This document shows positions 1-5,727 of a stretch of DNA of 6,526 nt, piece after piece. This stretch comes from Clostridia bacterium (lineage in GTDB: Bacteria > Bacillota > Clostridia > Oscillospirales > QAMX01): the NCBI GenBank assembly GCA_017556885.1, contig JAFYLV010000109.1, positions 1 through 6,526 on the forward strand. Reading direction: 5' to 3'. How positions within the stretch are numbered: the first letter of the stretch is position 1; every line of letters begins with the position of its first letter. Both the position numbers and the translations under genes were made by a program. The notes beneath the pieces are model-generated. The model saw nothing but the letters and a program-made list of their open reading frames with translations. It did not search any database and was not told where the DNA came from.

Positions 1-995
1 ATGCCCTGGCAGAACTTGCCGGAGACAACGCGGATGCGATCATGCCGGGCTATACCCATCTGCAGCGTGCCCAGCCGGTGAGCTTTGGCCACTATATGTG
101 TGCCTATGCGGAGATGCTTCTGCGGGATTCCGACCGCCTGCAGGATTGCATGCGCCGACTCAACGTCAGTCCTTTAGGCTCCGGTGCTCTTGCCGGCACG
201 ACCTATGAGACCGACCGCCACCTCACGGCGGCACTGCTTGGATTTGACGCTCCCTGCGAGAATAGCCTGGACGGCGTCTCTGACCGCGACTTTGCGCTGG
301 AGCTCATGTCCGCCCTGTCCATTCTCATGATGCACATCTCCCGTCTCTCGGAGGAAATGATCCTTTGGGCGTCCCTCGAGTTCCGCTTTATCGAGCTTTC
401 CGATGCCTATTCCACCGGCTCCTCCATCATGCCCCAGAAGAAGAACCCCGATCTCTGTGAGCTTGCCCGAGGCAAGACCGGTCGCGTTTACGGGGATCTT
501 TTCACCCTGCTTACGGTGATGAAGGGGCTGCCCCTTGCCTATAACAAGGACATGCAGGAGGATAAGGAAGCCCTCTTTGATGCTGTGGATACCGTCCGCG
601 GCGTGCTCTGCGTCTTCCCGGATATGCTGCGCACCATGCGCATCCGTCGGGAGAATATGCGCGCCGCTGCCGGCGCCGGCTTTATCAATGCCACCGACTG
701 TGCAGACTACCTCGTCAAGAAGGGGATGCCCTTCCGCACAGCCTACAAGATCGTTGGTGAGATCGTTGGCGAGTGCACGCAGAACGGCAAGACGCTGGAA
801 AGCATGAGCCTTGCGGATTATCAGTCCCACAGCGAGCTTTTCGGCGAGGACGTCTACGATGCCATCAATCTGGAGAACTGCCTTGCGTTGCGTCGCTCCT
901 ACGGCGGTCCTGCGCCGGAAAATGTCCGTGCCGCCGTTGAGCGCCTGAAGGGACGCATCCACGTGGCTGCCGCTGCCTTTGGCGGAGAGGAGTAA
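1..995 (+). CDS. argH: Argininosuccinate lyase, 3' part (N-terminus off the left edge)
   Basis: This enzyme splits argininosuccinate into arginine and fumarate, the last step of arginine biosynthesis, in the cytoplasm. The frame is open from base 3 with no start, so the gene begins outside the window; about 330 C-terminal residues of a family usually near 460 are present. Visible family blocks are GYTHLQRAQP (bases 48-77), with the conserved catalytic-site histidine codon at 57-59, and the fumarase/aspartase superfamily signature GSSIMPQKKNPD (417-452), which carries the mobile-loop catalytic serine. Next comes the ArgH-typical stretch GKTGRVYGDL, then LPLAYNKDMQEDKE. The downstream helical C-terminal domain (family ASL_C2) appears intact to the TAA at 993-995. 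rluB starts 4 bases later and its ribosome binding site lies inside the last argH codons, so the two are probably co-transcribed. A 330-residue reading frame on the opposite strand is a shadow. Confidence 0.97.
   Translation, partial: ALAELAGDNADAIMPGYTHLQRAQPVSFGHYMCAYAEMLLRDSDRLQDCMRRLNVSPLGSGALAGTTYETDRHLTAALLGFDAPCENSLDGVSDRDFALELMSALSILMMHISRLSEEMILWASLEFRFIELSDAYSTGSSIMPQKKNPDLCELARGKTGRVYGDLFTLLTVMKGLPLAYNKDMQEDKEALFDAVDTVRGVLCVFPDMLRTMRIRRENMRAAAGAGFINATDCADYLVKKGMPFRTAYKIVGEIVGECTQNGKTLESMSLADYQSHSELFGEDVYDAINLENCLALRRSYGGPAPENVRAAVERLKGRIHVAAAAFGGEE
984..992 (+). promoter_or_regulatory. Ribosome binding site of rluB, inside the argH 3' end
   Basis: The sequence GGAGAGGAG at 984-992 gives a strong AGGAG core (988-992) 7 bases before the ATG at 1000. 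This supports ATG 1000 over the in-frame TTG at 979. The TTG would add seven residues, overlap argH and lack a comparable site. Confidence 0.8.
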
Positions 996-999
996 AAAT

Positions 1000-1734
1000 A
1001 TGCAGGAAAGATTACAAAAGCTGCTTTCCGGCTTCGGTGTTGCTTCCCGCCGGGAGGCGGAGCGCCTCATTGAAGCCGGTGTCGTCAAAGTCAACGGCAA
1101 GGTGGCGACGCTTGGCATGCGCGCCGATCCGGAGACAGACCGCATCGAGGTGGATGGCCGCCGCATCGAGAAGCGCCCGCCCTTGACCTACGTTATGCTC
1201 AATAAGCCCCGCGGCTATGTTACTACCACCGAGGATGAGCGCGGCCGCCGTACCGTCACGGATCTGCTGGAAGGGCTCAACCACCGGGTATATCCCGTCG
1301 GACGACTGGATATGAACACGGAAGGTCTGCTTCTTCTCACCAATGACGGCGCTTTTGCCCAGCGCCTGACCCATCCGAAATTTGAGGTGGAAAAGGAATA
1401 CCGTGCCAATGTTACCGGCGATGCGGAGGCTGCCGTCAAGCTCTTCCGCAAAGGTATGCTTATCGACGGAGAGACTTTTTCTCCCGCCCGTGCCCGTGTG
1501 CTGAAGACAGATCCTACCACCGGAGTGTCTACCATCTCCGTCATCATCCATGAAGGAAAGAACCGGCAGGTTCGTCGCATGTGCGAGACGGCAGGTTTGG
1601 AGGTTCGCCGCCTGAAACGCGTGGCAGAGGGCCCGCTGACCCTCACCGGCCTGGCCCCCGGCAAATGGCGTTTGCTGACCGAAGAGGAAGTTTCTCTTCT
1701 GATGGGCAAGAAAATTCGCGGAAAGATCCAATAA
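1000..1734 (+). CDS. rluB: 23S rRNA pseudouridine synthase, RluB/RsuA family
   Basis: The product (244 residues) isomerises a specific uridine to pseudouridine in ribosomal RNA. An N-terminal S4 RNA-binding domain spans about residues 1-60 (MQERLQKLLSGFGVASRREA, then VKVNGKVA). The synthase core follows, with the motif GRLDMNTEGLLLLTNDG from residue 101; D104 is the expected catalytic aspartate. The closing family block is IHEGKNRQVRRM (residues 183-194), followed by RLKRVAEGPLTL. The HPKFEVEKEY stretch and the full S4 domain fit the RluB branch (23S rRNA, helix 89 region in studied bacteria) better than RluA/RluD types, but RsuA-like specificity for 16S rRNA cannot be excluded. Length is normal and no key residue is missing. 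It follows argH at 4 bases and is followed 10 bases later by a strong terminator. In many Firmicutes rluB is beside scpB; here it is linked to argH instead. Confidence 0.92.
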   Translation: MQERLQKLLSGFGVASRREAERLIEAGVVKVNGKVATLGMRADPETDRIEVDGRRIEKRPPLTYVMLNKPRGYVTTTEDERGRRTVTDLLEGLNHRVYPVGRLDMNTEGLLLLTNDGAFAQRLTHPKFEVEKEYRANVTGDAEAAVKLFRKGMLIDGETFSPARARVLKTDPTTGVSTISVIIHEGKNRQVRRMCETAGLEVRRLKRVAEGPLTLTGLAPGKWRLLTEEEVSLLMGKKIRGKIQ

Positions 1735-1760
1735 ATTGTAACTTTCACCCCCGGTATCCG

Positions 1761-1768
1761 CATAGGAT
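1761..1768 (+). promoter_or_regulatory. Possible sigma-E-type -10 element for yunB (weak)
   Basis: CATAGGAT at 1761-1768, in the loop and right arm of the terminator, fits the CATAnnnT part of the mother-cell sigma-E -10 consensus. A match at the -35 position is poor (AACTTTC at 1740-1746 for a 14-base spacer). It is listed because yunB is a sigma-E gene in Bacillus subtilis and no better promoter is visible in the 51-base gap. A start about 7 bases downstream (near 1775) would give a transcript lacking the left hairpin arm. This is inference and could be chance. Confidence 0.25.
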
Positions 1769-1771
1769 ACC

Positions 1772-1780
1772 GGGGGTGAT
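1772..1780 (+). promoter_or_regulatory. Ribosome binding site of yunB, inside the terminator stem
   Basis: GGGGGTGAT (1772-1780) matches the GGTGAT part of the ideal GGAGGTGAT site. It ends 5 bases before the TTG at 1786, which is why TTG was chosen as start. An in-frame TGA at 1777-1779 rules out any longer N-terminus. The next in-frame candidates, GTG 1819 and ATG 1834, have weaker upstream sites and would shorten the region before the membrane segment. Confidence 0.65.
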
Positions 1781-1785
1781 ATTTT

Positions 1786-2484
1786 TTGCAGATCGATCTT
1801 GGAGCCGTTCGCCGTCAGGTGTTTCAGCGTGTTATGCGCCGCCCGTTTGTGACCGCACTGCTGATGGTTTTTGTCCTCGTTGCCATATTTTTTCGCGTGC
1901 AGGGAAACATCCGTCCCGTTGCCACAAAAATGGCCGTGTCCGCCGTGTCAAACTGGGCAACGGACGTTGTCAATGCGGCGGTGGAGGCGGAAGTGGTGGC
2001 GGAGGGCCTAGCCTATTCCTCTCTTATCAACTTTGAAAAGATGGCGGACGGCAGCGTATCCGCCGTGTATACAGACATAGCGAAACTGAACCGCCTGAAA
2101 ACCGAAATTACCGCAGTTGTGCTTGAGCGGATCACGAACTGTGAGCCGGGGGAAATTTCCATTCCGCTCGGCAGCATTTTGGATACGGAATTGCTTGCCG
2201 GACGGGGGCCGAAGCTGCGGATTCGCATCATTCCTCTCGGAAGCGTACATACCGAGGTGGAGAACCGGTTTGAATCTGCCGGCATCAATCAGACACGCCA
2301 TCGCATTCTCCTGCGTGTCACGGCAGAAATGACGGTGCTTATCGCAGGATACGCAGCACCGACCTCTGTCAGCACGGAGGTGTGTGTGGCAGAGACGGTC
2401 ATTGTCGGTTCTGTGCCGGAGAACTATACCGTCATCACCGATGGGGAAGTCTTTGATAAGTACAATGACTTTTTGATCGATTAG
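1786..2484 (+). CDS. yunB: Sporulation protein YunB
   Basis: The product (232 residues, TTG start) matches the YunB sporulation family, membrane proteins made in the mother cell under sigma-E in Bacillus subtilis; their molecular activity is not known. Seen here: a basic N-terminus (RR at 9-10 and 18-19), one hydrophobic membrane segment at about residues 20-37, then NIRPVATKMA (41-50), where family members have a similar Ile-(Arg/Lys)-Pro-Val block. An alanine-rich helix follows. Later conserved-looking blocks are ISIPLGSILDTELLAGRGP (124-142), an FESAGINQTRH segment (162-172) and VAETVIVGSVPENY (201-214). The bulk of the protein is expected on the outside of the mother-cell membrane, facing the space between the two spore membranes. 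It is somewhat shorter than the Bacillus protein of about 250 residues, lacking a C-terminal tail. ligA follows 64 bases later from its own promoter. Confidence 0.86.
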   Translation: MQIDLGAVRRQVFQRVMRRPFVTALLMVFVLVAIFFRVQGNIRPVATKMAVSAVSNWATDVVNAAVEAEVVAEGLAYSSLINFEKMADGSVSAVYTDIAKLNRLKTEITAVVLERITNCEPGEISIPLGSILDTELLAGRGPKLRIRIIPLGSVHTEVENRFESAGINQTRHRILLRVTAEMTVLIAGYAAPTSVSTEVCVAETVIVGSVPENYTVITDGEVFDKYNDFLID

Positions 2485-2507
2485 GGGTGTTCGTAAGGAC
2501 GGAAAAA

Positions 2508-2516
2508 TGGTATAAT
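2508..2516 (+). promoter_or_regulatory. Extended -10 promoter of ligA
   Basis: TGGTATAAT at 2508-2516 combines a perfect TATAAT (2511-2516) with the TGn extension recognised by the vegetative sigma factor. The -35 region 17 bases upstream (TGTTCG, 2488-2493) is poor, as expected for an extended -10 promoter. The predicted start near 2522-2524 leaves a leader of about 25 bases that contains the GGAGGA site (2537-2542), 6 bases before the ligA ATG. It lies between the yunB stop (2484) and ligA, so ligA can be expressed in growing cells independently of yunB. Confidence 0.8.
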
Positions 2517-2548
2517 AGTGACAGAAGATCAAAAACGGAGGACGGATC

Positions 2549-4528
2549 ATGCCGGATATCGTAAAAGAGCTTGCAGAGCTTCGGGAGACTCTGAATTATC
2601 ATGCAAAGAAGTATTATACTGAGGATGCCCCCGAGATCAGCGATTTTGAATACGATGCGTTGATGCGCAGGCTGAAGCAGATCGAGGCAGAGCATCCGGA
2701 ACTCATAACTCCCGATTCACCTACCCAGCGTATCGGCGGTGCCGTACTGTCTTCCTTTGATACCGTGCGGCATGAAGTCCCCATGGAAAGCCTGCAGGAC
2801 GTGTTTTCCTTTGAAGAACTCTATGATTTTGACCGGCGAGTACGGGAATATACCGATGCCCCCCGTTACGTTGTTGAATATAAGATCGACGGCCTTTCGG
2901 TTTCTCTGCGGTATGAGAAGGGCGTTTTCGTGCAGGGGGCTACCCGCGGTGACGGCACCGTCGGTGAGGACGTGACGGAAAACCTGCGCACCGTGCGGGA
3001 AATCCCCATGGTGCTTTCCGGTGACGTGCCCGAATCGCTCACCGTTCGCGGCGAGGTATATATGTCCCGTGCGGTTTTTGCAAAACTGAATGCCGAACGG
3101 GAGCGGGAAGAAAAGCCACTCTTTGCAAATCCCCGCAACGTGGCGGCGGGATCGCTTCGTCAACTCGATTCTAAGATCTGCGCGGAACGGCATCTGTCCG
3201 TGATCGTCTTTAATCTGCAGTCCTCCGATGCTGATGCCGCCTCCCATCGGGAGACACTGGACCGGCTGGAGGCTCTTGGATTTCCGGTCAGTCCCAACCG
3301 TCCGGTTTTCGGAAATATGGAGGATGTCTGCCGTGAGATCACCCGCATGGGTGAGAGTCGGGGAGAGCTGCCCTTTGAGATCGACGGTGCTGTGGTCAAG
3401 GTGGACGATCTTGCGCTCCGCCGGGAGATGGGCAGCACCGCGAAATGTCCCCGCTGGGCGGCGGCCTATAAGTATCCGCCGGAGGAGAAGGAAACAGAGC
3501 TTCTCGACATCCGCATTCAGGTGGGAAGAACCGGTGTGCTGACACCGCAGGCCATACTTGCCCCTGTGCGCATTGCTGGGACCACCGTGCAGGCGGCAAC
3601 GCTGCATAACCGCGATTTTATTGCAGAAAAGGATATTCGTATCGGGGATACCGTTCGCATTCGTAAAGCCGGAGAAATCATCCCTGAGATCATCTGCGCT
3701 ATAAAAGAAAAGCGCCCCGCGGATGCGGAGCCCTTTGTCATGCCGGAGCGCTGCCCCGTGTGCGGCGCCCCTGTACGAGCTGCGGAGGATGAAGCCGCCG
3801 TGCGCTGCACCGGTGCCGACTGCCCCGCGCAGCAGGTCAGAAACCTGACACATTATGCTTCCCGTCAGGCCATGGATATTGAAGGCCTCGGGCCTGCCGT
3901 TGTGGAGCTTCTGTGCGAGGCAGGTCTTGTGAGCAATCCCGCAGACCTGTATGATCTTAAGGCAGAGGCTATTGAAGAACTGCCGAGAATGGGTGCGAAA
4001 TCTGCGGAAAATCTGTTGGATGAGATCGAAAAGTCCAAGAAAAACGATTTGTCGAGGCTGATCTTTGCTCTTGGCATCCGTAACGTCGGTCAGAAGACCG
4101 CTGCGGTGCTTGCCCGCCGTTTTGGCACGATGGCTGCCCTTGCAGCGGCTCCTGCAGAGGAGTTGGAAGGTGTGGAGGATGTTGGCCCCATCATTGCCCG
4201 CAGCATTGCCGACTGGTTTGCCGATCCCCGCGGATGCGAGCTGCTTGAGCGATTGCGTGCCGCAGGCGTGAATATGGAGAGCCGCGAGGAGCGGCGGGAT
4301 GACCGTTTTGCAGGAAAGACCTTTGTGCTTACCGGTGCCCTTACCGCCTTTACGCGGGATGAGGCTGCGGCCCTCATCGAGTCCTTTGGCGGAAAATGCG
4401 CCGGATCGGTCTCCAAAAAGACGGGTTACGTTGTCGCCGGCGAGGCCGCTGGCTCCAAACTGACCAAAGCCAGAGAACTCGGTATTCCCGTCCTCAGCGA
4501 GGAAGAGTTTCTGGAGTTGGTGCGGTAG
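2549..4528 (+). CDS. ligA: NAD-dependent DNA ligase LigA
   Basis: This 659-residue enzyme seals nicks in duplex DNA using NAD+ during replication and repair. Domains in order: an N-terminal Ia region for NAD+ binding (with YHAKKYYTEDAPEISDFEYD from residue 17); the adenylation domain with the nucleotide-accepting lysine K112 in EYKIDGLSVSL, R133 in TRGDGTVGED, E169 in RGEVYM and K284 in EIDGAVVKVDD; an OB fold including HNRDFIAEKDIRIGD and KAGEIIPEI; a four-cysteine zinc finger (C402, C405, C420, C425); helix-hairpin-helix repeats (about 430-570, for example GIRNVGQKTA); and a C-terminal BRCT domain (about 585-659, FVLTGALTAFTRDEA). All expected catalytic and metal-binding residues are present and the length is normal. 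The ATG at 2549 has GGAGGA 6 bases upstream. It has its own promoter and a terminator 60 bases after the stop. Its common partners pcrA (upstream) and gatCAB (downstream) are absent. The long antisense frame beneath it is a codon-bias shadow. Confidence 0.99.
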   Translation: MPDIVKELAELRETLNYHAKKYYTEDAPEISDFEYDALMRRLKQIEAEHPELITPDSPTQRIGGAVLSSFDTVRHEVPMESLQDVFSFEELYDFDRRVREYTDAPRYVVEYKIDGLSVSLRYEKGVFVQGATRGDGTVGEDVTENLRTVREIPMVLSGDVPESLTVRGEVYMSRAVFAKLNAEREREEKPLFANPRNVAAGSLRQLDSKICAERHLSVIVFNLQSSDADAASHRETLDRLEALGFPVSPNRPVFGNMEDVCREITRMGESRGELPFEIDGAVVKVDDLALRREMGSTAKCPRWAAAYKYPPEEKETELLDIRIQVGRTGVLTPQAILAPVRIAGTTVQAATLHNRDFIAEKDIRIGDTVRIRKAGEIIPEIICAIKEKRPADAEPFVMPERCPVCGAPVRAAEDEAAVRCTGADCPAQQVRNLTHYASRQAMDIEGLGPAVVELLCEAGLVSNPADLYDLKAEAIEELPRMGAKSAENLLDEIEKSKKNDLSRLIFALGIRNVGQKTAAVLARRFGTMAALAAAPAEELEGVEDVGPIIARSIADWFADPRGCELLERLRAAGVNMESREERRDDRFAGKTFVLTGALTAFTRDEAAALIESFGGKCAGSVSKKTGYVVAGEAAGSKLTKARELGIPVLSEEEFLELVR

Positions 4529-4588
4529 GTTTATTGGACGAGATCGACGGACTGTTTGATATATCATTAACCGTAAAACAAAGTAACA

Positions 4589-4621
4589 AAGAGAGCCGAT
4601 GATCTTCGGCTCTCTTATTTT
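4589..4621. terminator. Convergent, probably bidirectional terminator between ligA and spoIIP
   Basis: A perfect 11-bp inverted repeat, AAGAGAGCCGA (4589-4599) and TCGGCTCTCTT (4606-4616), has the loop TGATCT. On the + strand it is followed by TTATTTTA, suiting termination of ligA. On the - strand the arm is followed by TTGTTACTTTGTTTTAC, also T-rich, suiting termination of spoIIP. The TAA stop of spoIIP (4617-4615) lies at the edge of the stem. The 60 bases between the ligA stop and the hairpin hold nothing else I recognise. Confidence 0.82.
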
Positions 4622-5676
4622 ATCTCCGCAAGTACATCTACCAGTACTTCGCCGAAGTAGTTAATGGATCGTTTCGCCTCTTCAAGGGTATTTCCATCGG
4701 TACCGACCTCTAAGATGACGGAGGCGCGGGTGGTATGTTCATTATAGCGGTGTTTTGTTATCGTGATGGGGCGCATGAGGGTCGGGTAGCGGTCGAGTAC
4801 CGCCGACTGTACCTTTGCCGCAAAGGCAAGATTTTCTCGCCAATTGGGAAAAGAGAGTCCGCTTAATCCGGTTCCCATCACAAACATGAGCTGCGCGCAG
4901 TCCTCGCCGTTGATCTCGGAGACCAGCTTATATTTGGTGGTCTCGTTGGACATGGCATCCCGATGGATGTCAATGACCATACGAATGGAGGGATACTGTT
5001 TCAAATAGGCGTTGATGCCTTTCAAAGCAGAGGAGTAGGATGTGCTATAGGTGGGCTGATCGTACATGGTCGTCGAATGGAGGACGGAAAAGCCGGCATT
5101 ATGGAGGATCCTTGCAAGATCTGCGCCCACTGCAACGATATTTTCCGTGATATCGAGACTGCGGGAGTTATCCGAGGGAAGCCACCAGATGCCGCCATGG
5201 GGATTATAGCTTTCACTCCCATGGGTATGTACGATGAGGATCTGCGGGCCGCTGCTATCAAAGCTCCATTTTAAAGGCGCTTTCAGTACGGTCTCCGCAT
5301 CGATCTTTGCGGTTGTCGGGTTTTTGATGTAGAGATTGCCGTAATGGGTCTGTGTGGAGGAGCCGCGCACGGTCAGTGGCGTTAGCGGACGTCCGCCCGC
5401 AGGCGGCGTGAGAGATGGTGATATCGTTTTCTGCGGCAGGAGATAATCGCCGTAGTCCTCCGTGTCCGGAAGCTCGGCCTCGTCGACGGTCAGGTCATTG
5501 AGTACAATGTTGGAACCTACGGCGGTTTCGGTTTGAATATGCATTCCGGGTGCGGCAAGCAATGCCAATGCCCGGGGTGACGGGGGGAATGCCCCTGCTT
5601 TGGATGCGCATAGGAGCACGGCGGCACAGATCAGTGCCGTCAGTGATCCCGAGACACACCGTTTCAGTATCTGCAT
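4615..5676 (-). CDS. spoIIP: Stage II sporulation protein P (engulfment peptidoglycan hydrolase)
   Basis: SpoIIP is a zinc-type amidase/endopeptidase that works with SpoIID and SpoIIM to thin and move septal peptidoglycan so that the mother cell can engulf the forespore. The product has 353 residues: a basic N-terminus with a hydrophobic segment (about 9-24), a variable proline-rich linker to about residue 135, then the catalytic domain. Family motifs seen are ILIVHTHGSESY (146-157; H150, H152 and E155 candidates), NIVAVGADLARIL (179-191), YPSIRMVIDIHRDA (228-241; H238 is the expected metal ligand) and ILEVGTDGNTLEEA (321-334; E323 is the expected catalytic glutamate). It is slightly shorter than the Bacillus protein of about 400 residues. 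The ATG at 5676 is preceded by AAGGGGGGAT. It lies 45 bases after gpr on the same strand, as in Bacillus, and has its own sigma-E-like promoter. AGA at 27-29 could be a signal peptidase site, although an uncleaved anchor is more usual in this family. Confidence 0.94.
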   Translation of the reverse strand: MQILKRCVSGSLTALICAAVLLCASKAGAFPPSPRALALLAAPGMHIQTETAVGSNIVLNDLTVDEAELPDTEDYGDYLLPQKTISPSLTPPAGGRPLTPLTVRGSSTQTHYGNLYIKNPTTAKIDAETVLKAPLKWSFDSSGPQILIVHTHGSESYNPHGGIWWLPSDNSRSLDITENIVAVGADLARILHNAGFSVLHSTTMYDQPTYSTSYSSALKGINAYLKQYPSIRMVIDIHRDAMSNETTKYKLVSEINGEDCAQLMFVMGTGLSGLSFPNWRENLAFAAKVQSAVLDRYPTLMRPITITKHRYNEHTTRASVILEVGTDGNTLEEAKRSINYFGEVLVDVLAEIK

Positions 5677-5680
5677 GGCA

Positions 5681-5690
5681 ATCCCCCCTT
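5681..5690 (-). promoter_or_regulatory. Ribosome binding site of spoIIP
   Basis: Read on the - strand, AAGGGGGGAT (5690-5681) ends 4 bases before the ATG at 5676. It resembles AAGGAGGTGAT but has a run of six G residues in its centre. It supports the chosen start. Confidence 0.75.
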
Positions 5691-5698
5691 TGAAAACT

Positions 5699-5727
5699 AT
5701 CTTATGGTGGACAAGGCCTTTTTATGC
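5699..5727 (-). promoter_or_regulatory. Sigma-E-like promoter of spoIIP
   Basis: On the - strand, GCATAAA (5727-5721) and CATAAGAT (5706-5699) are separated by 14 bases. This fits the mother-cell sigma-E pattern (about KMATATT, 14-15 bases, CATACAnT): the upstream element matches in its first five positions and the downstream element in CATA and the final T. The predicted start, near 5692, gives a leader of about 16 bases that still contains the ribosome binding site. The upstream element overlaps the gpr stop codon (5724-5722). In Bacillus subtilis spoIIP is transcribed by sigma-E, which agrees with this reading. Confidence 0.6.

Larger units (their letters stand above)
1745..1787 (+). terminator. 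Rho-independent terminator of argH-rluB, overlapping the yunB start
   Basis: A perfect 15-bp inverted repeat, TCACCCCCGGTATCC (1745-1759) and GGATACCGGGGGTGA (1765-1779), encloses the 5-base loop GCATA (1760-1764). It is followed by TATTTTTT (1780-1787). The long GC-rich stem and T-run make a strong intrinsic terminator placed 10 bases after the rluB stop codon. The right arm also holds the yunB ribosome binding site, and the T-run runs into the yunB TTG start codon. Confidence 0.9.

Noticed and set aside
979..999. Upstream TTG start for rluB adding seven residues
   Set aside because: ATG 1000 has a strong AGGAG at 7 bases and starts the S4 domain normally; the TTG would overlap argH without a better site.
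174..1166. A 330-codon open frame on the - strand across argH and the start of rluB
   Set aside because: It overlaps two well-supported genes, crosses their junction and has no recognisable domain. It is a codon-bias shadow, as are the similar frames opposite rluB and yunB.
4557..4566. TGATATATCA, a perfect 10-base palindrome after ligA
   Set aside because: It is a single short AT-rich palindrome in an intergenic gap between convergent genes, with no second copy and no promoter to act on; chance is sufficient.
2717..4567. A 616-codon open frame on the - strand covering most of ligA
   Set aside because: ligA is unmistakable on the + strand with all catalytic motifs. Long antisense frames are expected from G/C-biased third positions, and the antisense translation shows no family motif.
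4534..4602. Short + strand frame (22 codons from TTG) between the ligA stop and the terminator
   Set aside because: It is very short, has no convincing ribosome binding site, resembles no known peptide and ends inside the terminator stem.
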